A stretch of 64,000 bases of DNA from Seriola aureovittata (GCF_021018895.1 NC_079382.1:19514001-19578000), one strand, 5' to 3'; counted from the stretch's first letter, positions 1 through 11,822 are shown. Made by a program: numbers and translations. The notes: generated by a model from the sequence alone, not told the origin.

Positions 1-30
1 ACACACAGACACACACAGAAACACACACAT
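1..30. repeat. Degenerate CA array at the left edge
   Basis: CA units interrupted by AGA and GAAA; may continue beyond the window. Confidence 0.85.
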
Positions 31-560
31 GAAACATGCAGACACAGCTTGAGTTTTGAGAGGTGGAGGGACAAACAGATGTCACATTGAAGCTGGGAGG
101 AGGCCTCTTCTCATCCTCACACTGATTCCTCAAGGCAAACTGTCTGCACACACAAACACACACACAACAGATAACATTCTTCTGCAGAGCACAGCACAGA
201 ACCTCTCAATCTCTGTCTCCCTTTTTATGTCAGTCCAACATGAGGCAAGAGGACAAAGGGAGCATCACTGTGCAAATCAAAAATTCATCACCCTACACTC
301 ATATTTTAGCTTTATTCATTTGCCAAAAACAGAGACAAAACACACAATAAGCAAAGTTAAAAATGAGTTTGATTAATTGTTTATTCATCAATTGTTTTCA
401 TATTTTGCCCACAATAATTGTGTCGTAAAAATGTGATATTGTGTGAGTCCTAGAGGAAAGTACAGTGTCATCTGCAAACTGTTTGAATTTTTATGTATTT
501 TCTCACTGGCATAGTAACCAGTAAAGGATTATATCTAAAACCTGCACGGCACGAGCTCAC

Positions 561-608
561 CTTCCTCAGCAGGTTGCAGATCCTCTCGATGTTTCGCAGT
601 CTCTCCCT
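561..608 (-). CDS. cnih3: Cornichon coding exon 3, the 16-residue CNIH2/3-specific cassette
   Basis: A 48-base exon on the minus strand reading RERLRNIERICNLLRK, flanked by CTTACAG before and GTGAGC after, phase 0 at both ends. These 16 residues are the segment present in CNIH2 and CNIH3 but absent from CNIH1, and studies of CNIH2/3 tie it to AMPA-receptor binding and gating. Its presence therefore excludes a plain CNIH1 export receptor. R-L-R-N matches CNIH3, where CNIH2 has R-L-K-N. Together the three exons give 65 of the usual about 160 residues. The remaining helices and C-terminus must lie beyond the left edge, and nothing in bases 1-560 encodes them. Because the exon is a multiple of three, skipping it would keep the frame and yield a CNIH1-like product. 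Confidence 0.92.
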
Positions 609-2149
609 CTGTAAGCAGGCAAACAGAGGAGAAGAGGTAAGTCATAGGATTCACAGACTTATTTTAGATTTATTTCATTTATGACAGCTGAGTACTGACA
701 TCAAAGTAAAGATGAAACAGAATAGAAATAGTGCAAGTTTGTCCTTGTACTGTACTTGGAGGGAAAGCAGGTGATGCAGAGATACAACGAGAAGCTACAG
801 AGACTATCACTGTCAAATATACATGAAAGCATCTTGCATCTTATTTTAATGGTAGATGTCAAAAATCATGAATCTGATAACTTCAGACTTGACTTGACAA
901 AATCAAAAATGTGCAGTGGATGCATGTTTCAGGTGTTAACGTGAAGTTGGACCTAATTTCGCAAGGTAAAAGTTTAACTGGTGTGGCTAAAAGCAGCTAG
1001 CAGGCTAATAAAATCATTCCACTAAGTTGTAAATAATACTCCCTCTCATCAAACACTTTCATTAATCTCTTTCACTGCAGCCGAATCAGAATCCCTCTTT
1101 GTCTACTGCCTGTATTGTTCTTCTGTGCAGCTATAAAACCGCATGATTGAGAGCTCCATCCCACGCTCTCTCTCAAGCCGACTGGAGATCCTCGTGACGC
1201 TGCGTCTCAAATTTCAATCATACTGATCTCTGGAAGAGCCGGGGTCGATTCACAATGACGAGTGAATGTGTCTCGCTCTGTTCTTCAGAAAGATGAATGA
1301 AGGCTGAAACTCTGCGTCGCAGCAAGAAAAATCTGGTCTGACTGGTTTTTTTTTATAGTGTTCAGAGCCTGAACTTCAAAACTGCAAACCAAATTTCACA
1401 TCTCACAAATTTTTTTTTTATATGTAAAATCAGATATTTGACAAAAATATATTTTCAAACGTAATTATTTATTCATTTATTTCTACAGACTGGTGTTCTG
1501 TTGCCTGATCTGTTTTTATTCCCCATAGTTCATTAACTTACAGAAAGAAAAGAAACAAACATGAAAAGTGAGCAGCAGCAGTTGTCATTCCGTTTAAACT
1601 GTATAAGTTAGTGCATTTCTATGTTTGTATGTTCTTTGTGTGTATTAAGCTGTAAAAAGCTTAAATCAGCAATCAACACAATGCTGAGCCACCGTTTCAC
1701 CGAAGCTTTTAACGTCGTGATCAAATATTAACTAGCTCCTACAGAGACGCAGTATGGACTGTGAGTGGCAGTGCAGTGTGTTCCACAGGGGGGCGATGCA
1801 CGGCTCCGGCTGCTTATGAATCATATATTGATCGGAGCTCCGGAGCTGTTTGTGCTCGCGGTTTGACTTTATCTCTGCTGCTGAATGAAAATGTGCTGAA
1901 ATAATTGGAGTGAAAACAGGGCTTATTGTGATTTCCTTTTTTTCATACACTGACAGCCACAGGCCGGTATCTGTGTCTGTATGCTTCATACTGTGGCCTA
2001 CATCCAGGCCCCTCTGTGGGTTTTTGCCTCACCTGTGCATTTTTTATATCATACGTTTAACGCTGAGTGCAGGGAAGAAGTCTGTGTGAAAATGTGCCAG
2101 CGAGAATCTACCTCTGCTCAATCTACAGTATGAGCAGTCACGCTTCAGT

Positions 2150-2152
<3 letters not shown>

Positions 2153-2180
<28 letters not shown>
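2153..2180. repeat. GT array
   Basis: Uninterrupted GT dinucleotides, 14 units. Confidence 0.95.
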
Positions 2181-2183
<3 letters not shown>

Positions 2184-3421
2184 TATGATTTTTCATTATC
2201 CACAGACTTCACTCCTTAATTTACTGTAATTTATGATCAACTTTTAACAGTTTATGTCTCTTTCTTTTTTTTAACAGCTGTTTATTATAAGACAGTTTAA
2301 ACAGGTTGATGGTCGTCATGTGGACAGACCGGCAGCAGTGCTGTATTTAGAAGCACAAATCAAAGGCTAAACAGGAAACCTGCAGCGCCACACAGCCTTG
2401 ATTAACTGTGTGTGGTTCAGTATGGATTACGCAAGATTACTTCTCGTGATTTTTTCTGGCAGCCTCCAGCACCTCCAGTGTGTGTGCACGTGTCTATGAC
2501 TGGATCTAATACCGAAACTCTGTCAAATGAGGCACTAATTCTACATTCATGTCATATTACACTTTTATCAAATTACAACTTTCCGACTTGCAAAACTCCT
2601 GCTTCACTCATGCACCACCTACACTTCTGAACTGACTGATTACAGACGCTGTAGTTAGTTTAAGTTTTCCTCTTAGATTTCTTCTTTTTAGATAAATTAT
2701 TTGTTAATTGTCTTAGTTAGAGTTAGTGTGTGTGCATCTCCCTCTTTTGTCATGAACGTGTGTTTTTCTGAGTTTGTGTGTTGAGACTTGACAATAAAAG
2801 TATCCCGACTTCCGCTCCTTCAGTCTCCCATCTCCCCCCAAAACACCTCAGGGGACTTTACCTCATTTCACAGGAGCATCAGAAGGCAGTGTGGGGGAAA
2901 AAGAAATATGTATATTGCACTGCCTTTTACCTTTTCATTATTTCAAATGTTTTAAAGTACAAGGAGAAGCCGGTTCAGTCGAAGAAACTTTGACTTTGAA
3001 GTGCAATATACGGCAGAGGCATGATGGGCAATAAAGGGAATCTATGATTGGGAGGAGGAACGGCGGGAAAGTGAAAGAATTTGTATTCATAGTGGTGAAT
3101 CACATTTTCCTGCAGAGCTCTTTCATGTTCTTCAAAATGCAGAATTTTAACCCTCCTTCTGCCCTCAATATGCCCTCAGCAGACGTATTTCAACACACAG
3201 AAGGGTCCAAAGTGGTCTCTGACTTTTGAAACCAGACCGTTTCTGACAAAAACACAGCACAACAGCCATGAAAGGCCTCGGCTAATGGCCAATTATCTTT
3301 ACCGCTAATGTCTATTTTTGGTTGAGACCACGCATCTCATCACGGACACCTCCTCCCCTCGCCTTCATCTACTGCCGGGTTTGAACGAGGACACGCAAAT
3401 ATATTCATCCCAGAGCAGCAC

Positions 3422-3486
3422 TGTGTGTGTGTGTGTGTGCTCACGTACACCGACAGACAGGCACACACACACACACACACACACAC
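3422..3486. repeat. GT array followed by CA array
   Basis: GT at 3422-3439 and CA at 3462-3486 flank a 22-base centre, so the pair can fold back on itself. Open frames on both strands across it are artefacts. Confidence 0.95.
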
Positions 3487-3610
3487 CCGCAACTGTCTAC
3501 TCATTAGCAGGCAATTAGTGTGATGGGTCTTTGAAATGTTACTCAGCGAGAATTTGCTTGACAAGCAAGAGTGGCGCGGAAGTACAGTATATAAACAAGA
3601 GATGGAAGGA

Positions 3611-3634
3611 GGGAGGGTGGGGTGGGTGGAGGGG
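3611..3634 (+). other. G-quadruplex motif in intron 2
   Basis: Five runs of three or four G separated by one to four bases (GGGAGGGTGGGGTGGG, then TGGAGGGG). This fits the classic quadruplex pattern with very short loops. On the cornichon gene it is on the template strand. Confidence 0.7.
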
Positions 3635-3814
3635 CTTTAAGTTGACCTTTATTCAACCAAGCCAATTAAAAGCAAACTCTCATTTACAGGGAATGGCTCG
3701 TGTGGACAGTGAACCCCTGAAGATGACGTGGAGGAGGGTGTTCATCATGTTCCACTGGAGTAAACTGTGTTCATGTGAAAGACATGAGCAGTGAGGGAGA
3801 TGGACTGATGAGGA

Positions 3815-3832
3815 GGGGGTGGGGTGGGGGGG
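3815..3832 (+). other. Second G-quadruplex motif in intron 2
   Basis: G5-T-G4-T-G7. The last run is long enough to supply two G-triplets, so four triplets are available. It lies 180 bp from the first motif, on the same strand. Confidence 0.6.
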
Positions 3833-4105
3833 TGCATTTAAACAGTGTGATAAGGCTACAGAAGCTGTCATCACTTCTGCTTGTGTCCTTGGTGGAACAC
3901 TAATGAACATCAATCGGTTCCACTAATGAATTCACATCCATAAAACATTGGAACAGAAAAAAAAACCCACCAGTCTCTCTTTTCCTCATCTGCTTCCTCA
4001 GTTATCATCCAGAATCCGATGATATTATCATCGCTCCTGGTTATAGCTTTATCCCCTTCATAAATGTGTGTGTGCATATGAATATGTAAGAGTGTGCATC
4101 CTCAC

Positions 4106-4110
<5 letters not shown>

Positions 4111-4162
<52 letters not shown>
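4111..4162. repeat. Long GT array
   Basis: About 26 uninterrupted GT units; produces VCVCV/THTHT frames of no meaning. Confidence 0.97.
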
Positions 4163-4164
<2 letters not shown>

Positions 4165-4674
4165 CACAAAACAACAGATGCAAGGAGCTTTGGAAACATG
4201 GAAACAGCACGGTGGGAAGTAATGCAATTAAAAGCAACCTCACACCACACGACATTTCAAGCGATTCAACTGTCACAGACTAAGTCCCAGTGTTGGAATA
4301 AATCTGCTTGGTGTAAGGTGATCAACCAAGCTGTCTTAAGTCGTTTTCTTTTTCTTGACGTTCCAATAAAATCAAACATGTTTAATATCATACGTTTTTT
4401 GTCTCGGCTCATGCAAATAGTGACGTTCAGTGACACTTTCTCCGGCACGAAAAAAGAAGCAGTAATCTGAGACGATAGTGAGCATGGAGGCAACTCCGGG
4501 GAAGCACAGCAATGTGTAAGGCCGGCATTAAATACGTAAGGGAGGCAAGGGCAACTGGACACAAGGACAATTATTTCAAAATAAGACAGAAAATCATAAA
4601 TATAAATTCAAAACAGTCATTTTAGGGGCAGAACATGACAATTATAGTGTTGAGTTACTAACTTTATAAGACAG

Positions 4675-4941
4675 CAAAGACTGTATATAAAGATGGACAT
4701 AGCCTCCATGACATCACCCACAGGTGTCTAAAGAGCGGTTTTGAAGTTCAGAGTGGGCTGCTCCACTGTCACCATCTTGGCAGTGCCTGACTCCGCCCTT
4801 AACTCCCAGCTAATCCAAAAATGGGCAAAGAGGAGAGGCATGTGTGGAGCTGAGACTTCGGTGCATGTGGCTTGTGGCAAGATCACCCACCTGTCACTCA
4901 AAGAGGCCACGCCCTAAATTATGCATAACTTTAAGACATAA
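4675..4941 (+). repeat. Dispersed teleost repeat, forward copy
   Basis: Begins GACTGTATATAAAGATGG and runs through a CCATCTTGGCAGTGCC core to AGGCCACGCCCTAAATT. A diverged copy lies in opposite orientation at 11577-11822. I recognise the family as common in fish intergenic DNA; class not determined. Confidence 0.8.
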
Positions 4942-5427
4942 TTCTCCCCCTTATGAAGGAGGAAATGCATTTATGAGACCTCATTTGAAAGGTAACATAA
5001 TGTAGTTTCTGAAAATGTGTTTGTTTTGCATGTGACTTCATGTGACAATGCATGGGTTTTTTTTGTATTTTTAAAAAAAGTCATATAACATAACTACCAA
5101 TAGGATATACTTCATACAAGAACAATGAAAAAGCTCCACAATACTTCAACATCTTGTCAAAAACTGCTCTGTGAAGCTTCAAGGCCCCTAGGCCTACTAG
5201 TTTAGTTAAGTAGGCCTTTATAGTTCCTTTTTTCACTGGTGCCCATAAACCTCTCTAAAAGGAAAACTGGGAGAAATGTGCTTTAACTCTTAAATATGAA
5301 ATGATAGAAAACATACTGAAGCGTTTTGATCCCTAAGACACGTTTTGGAAGCATTAAAAACAGAGCTGATCCTTGTCTGTGTGACACAGCTCATGCAGCA
5401 GGCTCTCAACTGTTTCCACGCCCCTCA

Positions 5428-6002
5428 AAGCCTATTGGTCTTCGCTCTGACGTGCCCACCTCGTAGTTTGCTCTGATTGGTCAGGGGAGACGTCTATCTA
5501 CAAGCTAGAGTCATTCAAAAAAAAAAAAAGCAGTGGAAAAAAAAAAAAAAGCAGGCTTTTTTCCGACGGTGAGAGACGTCATTACGTCACGTCACGCTCG
5601 CAGTCTTCCACAGACCACCGGAAGAGAAATCTCCAATCTTTATAAGGAGGCCTCCATTTTGTAGCCAGGAAGCTAATAAACAATAGAAGAAACCTGGAAT
5701 ACTTTTATAAGAAACCCTTTTGATTTTTTTGACCTGTGGACCGTTTCGGACTAAAGGAATATAAACAACGGAGGAATGGACAGAGAATCGGAGTTCTACA
5801 CGTCTAAACGGTAGGCAGTCACCACGCTCCGCTGCTACACGATGCTGGTAGATATTAGTAAATCATATTTATGTGCTTATGGTTAGCGCAAAATGAACTG
5901 AATATTTGAATTCTAGAGACTCTAACCGATCTATGGCGGTACAGTCTGTCTATATTAACAAAAGTGTTGGTGTTCACTCGGTCCATACAGGGCCAGCGGG
6001 TC
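5428..6002 (+). mobile_element. Repeat family B, copy 1 (uninterrupted)
   Basis: Matches 36166-36987 block by block: AAGCCTATTGG at the left, then GCTCTGATTGGTCAGGGGAG and AAGCTAGAGTCATT followed by an A-rich run, AACCTGGAATACTTTTATAA, GGAGGAATGGAC and GACTCTAACCGATCTATGG. Both copies are on the plus strand. At 5776-5810 a short frame beginning ATGGAC runs 11 codons plus two bases to a possible donor CG|GTAGGC, conserved in the other copy. The CCAAT-like GATTGG upstream and this ATG-plus-donor layout resemble a transposon promoter and first exon. Element class unknown. Confidence 0.75.
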
Positions 6003-6363
6003 AAAGAAGTTTGTGTATACATGCTAGTGAGCCTGTGTTTTGAAAAATATTCCTGTTTGCTTCTTTCTGACAATAAACGTCCAGTCACACCAGAGAGTAA
6101 CAAAGTAACTCTGTTAGTTTCAAAGTTATAAAACATTATACATGTCCAGTGGCAAAATCTCAGATCTGAAAGGGGAACTAGAGAAGGCAAAGTTGGGTCA
6201 TATTTAATTGTCTATCATGAAACAATCTGTTTGTGTTGTTCGAAGTTGAGGAGCTTGACAGGAGCTTGACTTCTGACATTGCAGCAAACGTACTGTATCA
6301 CTTCCGGGTACCGACCAGCTGTTTTGTGGTGTTTCTGGTAGCGCTAACCCTAAGGCTTTCACT

Positions 6364-6377
6364 GTTGCCATGGTAAT
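6364..6377 (+). promoter_or_regulatory. X-box-like motif (RFX family)
   Basis: GTTGCCATGGTAAT differs from the RFX palindrome GTTGCC-AT-GGYAAC only in the last base. Located deep in cornichon intron 2. Confidence 0.35.
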
Positions 6378-7648
6378 CAATCTCCAAATCATTAATCAAC
6401 TGCTGCTTTTTACTGTCTTTTTAATTATTATTAGTATTATTATAGATGCATTACCACAAAAATCCCAAATAGTCCATGAAGTAATAAATAATAATCCAAC
6501 ATTATTGATTATGCATCAACATTATTATTATTAGTTTTTCTCAGATACAACAATTGAGCAACTGAAATTTATCTTCATGATATTTTTGTGCGTCACAACA
6601 CAGCACTGACTCTGGGACAGTGACACATGACCACATGACAGATTAACAACTTGCAACAACGCTACCCAGATGTAAAAAGTAAAGTGTCTGGAATAACTTC
6701 CATATTTGTGACGATGACCCGCAAAAAGGCGAGTTCCAGATAAGCCAAAAGAAACAGGCTGCCGGTGGCAAAAACATAAATAAGAATGGAGGCCTTTCTT
6801 CCAACGCTCATAGCTAAACTCCTGCTTAAGGAACCAGTGTGTTGACTCCAGGCTAATAGTTTCCCTGAAGGACCTGTGTGTGTGCAGAAGTGAGAGCATC
6901 AATTTGACCTATAAAAATTCAGAGATTGATGATGTTGGTGCGCCGTCTTCTGATTTTTGCTCATTTTGAACCGTTAGTATTTGCTGTATTTAAACAGTGT
7001 TGAACCCAAGTCCGACCAGTAGTGGCAGCTTTCAGTGAATATTCCAGTCATGGTGGTAAAATATGAAGGATGATTCGATAGGTCGCTGTTGATAGCATGA
7101 GGGCAGCTGGTGGCCTTGAGAAAGTCAACATTGCCGAGGAGCTTCAGATGTCTGCTTGAAGCACTAGACAAAGGTATGTGACTTGACGACAGGAGAAAAG
7201 AAAAAGAAAGCAAATCAAAAGATGACAAAAGGAAGAGCTTGGCAGATGAACTTCAAGAACTGAAGCAAAAAAAAAATACAACTCAAGTCAGACAGTCAAC
7301 ATCTTGAGCAGTCTGCTGATGAATCTGCAGAGAAGGCAGACTTATGTCAAACAGCCGGCAGCACACAGCATTAAAAAAAAAAAAAAAAGAAAAAAGAGAG
7401 AGGAAGCCTGTCAGATAGAGAAAAGGACACTGAAGAGAAACAAAAAAATGCAGGAGTAGACCTGGATGTTAGAAAACATGATAGTTGAATGTTACTTGTT
7501 CATGTTGCTTGACAGTAGCATCACACTGTTTTATTTTCCTTGGGCAAAAAGGTTGCTGTTTAATTTTAATGGGAAATACAAATGGAAAATAAAATGAATA
7601 AATGAATAAATAAAATGGAAAGTTAAATGAGAAGGTAAATAAATAGAT

Positions 7649-7680
7649 GAATCAATACAAAGGTGAATCAATACAAAGGT
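7649..7680 (+). repeat. 16-bp tandem duplication
   Basis: GAATCAATACAAAGGT occurs twice in direct succession within an A-rich AAAT-type low-complexity stretch (about 7565-7695). Confidence 0.9.
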
Positions 7681-7998
7681 AAATAAATGCAGAAGCAAAT
7701 TAAAACCGCTGCTGCAGCGCCACCGTCTTCCCAACCCAGACACCGCCGCGCTGAATCAGCTGTTTCACAGACACACAAGTAGTTTACTGTCTTTTCTGTG
7801 AACTGTGTGAATTCTGAAATTACAATTGGTTTCTCTATCTGAAACATTATTCTAAATTTACCACCGCTTTTACCAGCTGCTTCCTGTGAAGGTCACATTA
7901 ATTTGTTTTATTCACCTGTTGCTTACTTTCCCTGCTATGCTCCTGTATTGCACCTATTCGCACCTATTCATTCACTGTAGGTGTATGTTGTGCTGTTG

Positions 7999-8240
7999 TG
8001 CAGAATAGAATTCAAAAATCCTCCTCCTCACCTACAAAGTTCTCAATGACCAAGCTCTGTTGTATTTTAAAGACCTCATGGTAACCTGCTATAGGCCTAC
8101 TTGCGTTTCCTAGAGTTTCTAAGAGTTGGAATGGGAGGCAGAGCTTCCAGTCGGGGGTTCAGGAGGCAGACACCCTCTCTACATGAAAACTGTCCTCTTT
8201 GATAAAGCTTATAGTTAGAGCTGGCTCAGGTGAGCCCTGA
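7999..8240 (+). mobile_element. Non-LTR retrotransposon remnant, C-terminal ORF
   Basis: Conceptual pieces read ILLLTYKVLNDQA and, further on, TVLFDKAYS just before a stop. These are the tail of the reverse-transcriptase ORF seen in abundant fish LINEs. The 3' non-coding GGCTGGCTCAGGTGAGCCCTGAACC also matches what I recall of that family. One extra A near 8014-8018 and several substitutions break the frame, so this is a dead fragment. Confidence 0.65.
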
Positions 8241-8444
8241 ACCTACGTCCTGACCTGTCAGCCAATGAAATATACGTATATGCCACATATCTTCCTGTAA
8301 ACCCTTTCTTACTGGCCCAAGCCAGGCGACGCCCACAGAGACAGGTAAAGGGGGTAACAGAGAGAAAGACACTGAGTTAATCAGGTTTTACACAACGTTT
8401 ACTGCAAGTTTCGGGACCTTTTCTGCTCTAAACCTTTAAAGTAA

Positions 8445-8580
8445 ACCTGTTGGGACCAGTAGTCCTCATGGGGACCACAGCCTGGTCCTAACGAGGGGCG
8501 AAGGAATGCAATATGTCAATGAGTGTACCACACAGGGCTACTGAAACAAGATTGTGTGTGTGTGAGTGTGTGTGTGAAGG
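8445..8580 (+). repeat. Dispersed repeat fragment ending in GT array
   Basis: The block GGGGACCACAGCCTGGTCC, followed by GTGTGTGTGTGAGTGTG (8553-8575), resembles the short fish elements that carry CA/GT arrays at their ends. Boundaries are approximate. Confidence 0.4.
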
Positions 8581-8723
8581 AAGTAGGATGACAGAAACTG
8601 CTAATTAGACTGCCTGGAAGAAAGAAGAAAGACGGAGTCAGAAAGATAGGAGAGAAGGAAAGCGGGGTGGGAGATATTATGCAAGAGTTAGTGAGAGATG
8701 GATCATATGGATCATTTCAGTAA

Positions 8724-8741
8724 GTGTGTGTGTGTGTGTGT
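8724..8741. repeat. GT dinucleotide array
   Basis: Short uninterrupted GT run in intron 2. Confidence 0.9.
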
Positions 8742-9140
8742 GATGTGTGCTGTGAACTATGGCTGCTCACTCAGAATGAAACCATAAATCTGATGGATTA
8801 AAAAGAATGATGGACAAATGTAGGAAATATTTAAGATGTTTAAACTTTATTCCAAAACATGATGCATGAAAGGAAAAAGAGGGAATTAAAAATAGAGGCC
8901 TTCCTCAAATAAATAAAGGTCTGATATCTTCTGCAGTTGAGGTTAATAGAGTCCCTGCTGTTAACACCCCCCTGATGATGTCACAGAAACTGTTAACACC
9001 AAATCATTTTGAAAGAGTAATGGCCGATGGGAAAAGTCCAACACTCAACCAGCCAACCAACGGAGTAACGGTTACTTCACAGGGATTTGACATAAGTCCG
9101 ATTTTCAAAGTAAAAGCCTCCAGTGATTGAATACAAATAA

Positions 9141-9171
9141 CACACACACACAACACACACACACACACACA
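9141..9171. repeat. CA array left of MITE
   Basis: CA run with one CAA interruption, adjoining the left arm of the MITE. Confidence 0.95.
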
Positions 9172-9292
9172 CGTACTTGTGCTTCTATCTTTGTGATGAC
9201 TCTCGAAAACATCACAAACAAGTCTCAACCATAAAAATGTTTAAAGTTGTAAGGACCAGCCAAAATGTCCTCACAAAGATAGAAGCACAGGT

Positions 9293-9295
<3 letters not shown>
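9172..9295. mobile_element. Hairpin MITE with 25-bp inverted ends inside CA arrays
   Basis: Left arm 9172-9196 (CGTACTTGTGCTTCTATC then TTTGTGA) pairs with right arm 9271-9295 at 24 of 25 positions, leaving a 74-base loop. CA arrays abut both outer ends (9141-9171 and 9296-9332). Terminal inversion, small size and lack of coding capacity fit a miniature inverted-repeat element. Confidence 0.75.

Positions 9296-9332
<37 letters not shown>
9296..9332. repeat. CA array right of MITE
   Basis: CA run of about 18 units adjoining the right arm of the MITE. Confidence 0.95.
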
Positions 9333-9334
<2 letters not shown>

Positions 9335-10869
9335 ACACAGCCTTTGAGTTAATCTCACAAAAGTAAAAGTCCCAATCAGGCAAAACTCAAATTAATTAGT
9401 GAAAATAAAAGCTCCCAGACCTTAGCAGAAGCTCAGAGTGCAGCCACAGTAGTTTGTTGAAGTGAATTAAGATGAACTAAATTATGTGTATATGAAATGA
9501 GCATAATGGATGGGATGTGGAGTATAAATTTTCTCATACAATATTTGACTAATGCTTTTATATCTATAGGCTATATTTCTTATATGTGTGTGTCCGTTGC
9601 TTTGAACTACGATACTATACGTTTTTACGTGTCAATCGCGAGAGCCAAAGGCAGCAGATCACATGCACTTGCTTCAGGAAACTCAGATACTCTAGTTGAT
9701 TATCATCGTACTTCAAACTTTCTAGGGTTCCCAGGTGCCTCTGGGAACTCGGTAGAAAACTTTTAAGAGTAACTGCAACTTTAACAATAGGTTTAATGGA
9801 TGTTTCTGAAAGAGAAAATTGTGCATTTCAGGGCCACATATTCATGTGGAAATGGGTAGTAGTCTTTCATTTCATATAAGAAGCAGGAGGGGGAAGGATG
9901 GGTTTAGAAAATACAAGAGGGTTAGAGTAGAAAGAAGAAGGAAGAGAAAATTAGATGGAACTTTTGTACCCGTTTCCCCGCTGGATTCTTTGATACATTC
10001 TGCGCTGCATAATGATATGCAAATATGACAAAATATGAAAGTGGCAATGAGTGGGGAAATCTGGTCTAATGCACTGTTTTTCAGAGTCTTGAAAAATGCC
10101 TTTCAAGCTGAGGAATTCTTTTCAGTTTGCCTCTTAAGAAATCCTCATTCATCCATCTCCCTCTTTCCATCTGTCTCCATCTCCAACTCTTCTCTTTCAC
10201 CCACTTTGCAATTTTTTCATCATTCTCTCTCCTCCAACTTTTTCCCTCCGTCTCTCTCTCTTCCAGTCATCCCTGAGGAGCTATAGAAGTCAATACTCCA
10301 GAGAAGCTATACAGTCCAGAGCTCTTAAGTCAAAGTCACCTCCAGACTAACTGTTTGTGCTGCGCCGTAGCACTATGTATTATTAAGAGCCAACTGTGTT
10401 AGTAAAAGCCCAAATGACTCAGGGGAAAGGGATTTAGAGAGCTGGAATTCATCCTAAAACAACTTCACTTGTGGCAGATTTCCTACATTGGCCAACGCTA
10501 ACGTACATCTTTTCCCCACAACTTCCCCTGATTGCTGGTGTGGCAATGAAGCAGAACATATTTGCTTTTCTTGTTTAGGTTTTTTTTGTTTTGGATTTCC
10601 TCACTGTGAGAAAAGGTAACAGAAAGAGATAAGACTGAGGTAAAAAGCATTCCACGGCTCAAACAACCCTTGTTCTCTCACATATATAAATGTATTTTAT
10701 ACATTAAATACATCAATGCAGATCTGCTGGAATACAGTTTAATCCTCAGCATTTATTTAATATTCACTTCACATCCGATTTGTTTATCAGACATCCTGGG
10801 AGAATTGCGGGTGTATGTATAATCCTGTGTATTAACCTGTGACTTGACTATTGTTAAAACATAACATAA

Positions 10870-10894
10870 CATCTGAATGAATAACATTCAGATG
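10870..10894. repeat. Perfect 10-bp hairpin
   Basis: CATCTGAATG, loop AATAA, CATTCAGATG. Perfect stem in intron 2 with no T tract; no role assigned. Confidence 0.8.
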
Positions 10895-11576
10895 AAATGA
10901 ATGATCGTTTCTATGTAAATTGAAGATGGGATACACTCAATCACTGAAAGCTTAAATCCCTGAATTAGACTGAATAAAGGTTTTAAAACATGTTCGGGAT
11001 AAATTGAAATGAAAATGATTATCGTGGGTGTGGCCGGCAGTAAGTCTGCTGGTATCTGTCAAGGTGACACTAAAGCTGTTTAAGCAATTAACGATTTTGG
11101 TTGGTCGCTGATGAAAAATGCCTATCATGAGCCAAATATGATGCAATCTTTGGTAATGAAACCAGAGCAGTGGTCCTAGATTTGTAAGACACTGAACACC
11201 AACAAAGGATTTAATTGAAACGTACACGTTCTACATCATGTCGTGTGACACCATTTGACCTTAAACACACACCAGATGGATCAGACCAAAAAAATAAGCG
11301 TACGGTAGCCGGGATTTGCCAATGCAGGGAATATATCAAATTGATAAAAGTACTGCTTAACATGTATGACATGTCATATCAATCAAGTGGCAAGCTCCGG
11401 GGCTGAAAAATGAAGCCAAATGAAAAGTGCCAAAAACTGCAGTTCCTCTAATGACCACTAGAGTCTGGCTCTAACAGTGAGTCAAAAACCCATAGACTAG
11501 AAGTGAATAGTGGGGGTGAATTTTTATAGAGGGCTAACTCATGTGCTAAATTTAATTAAGGCGTACAGATCTCAAT

Positions 11577-11822
11577 AATTGAGGGCGTGGCCTCTTTAAG
11601 TGACCGGTGAGTGAGCCTACTCTCGCCACCAGCTGGTATGCACCGAAGTCTCAGCTCCAAACACGCCCTACCTCTTTTCCTATTTTTGGATTAGCCAGGA
11701 GTTAGGTGGGGTCAGGCACTGCCAAGATGGCGACAGTGGAGCAGCCCACTCTGAGCTTAAATAAAAGATCCTCAGAAACCTATGGGGAACATCACAGAGG
11801 CTACGTCCATCTTTATTTACAA
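11577..11822 (-). repeat. Dispersed teleost repeat, inverted copy
   Basis: Reverse complement of the repeat at 4675-4941. The shared blocks include GAGGGCGTGGCCTCTTTAAG, GCACTGCCAAGATGG and CCATCTTTAT. Both copies lie in cornichon intron 2, so the pre-mRNA contains a long, imperfect inverted pair. Confidence 0.8.

Noticed and set aside
1782..1794. CTCF site CCACAGGGGGGCG
   Set aside because: Two mismatches at core positions.
4041..4283. Open frames across the GT array on both strands
   Set aside because: They translate to alternating V-C or T-H from a microsatellite; no gene.
9819..10028. Small basic open frame (RRKRKLDG)
   Set aside because: A-rich composition gives Lys/Arg; no homology or initiation context recognised.
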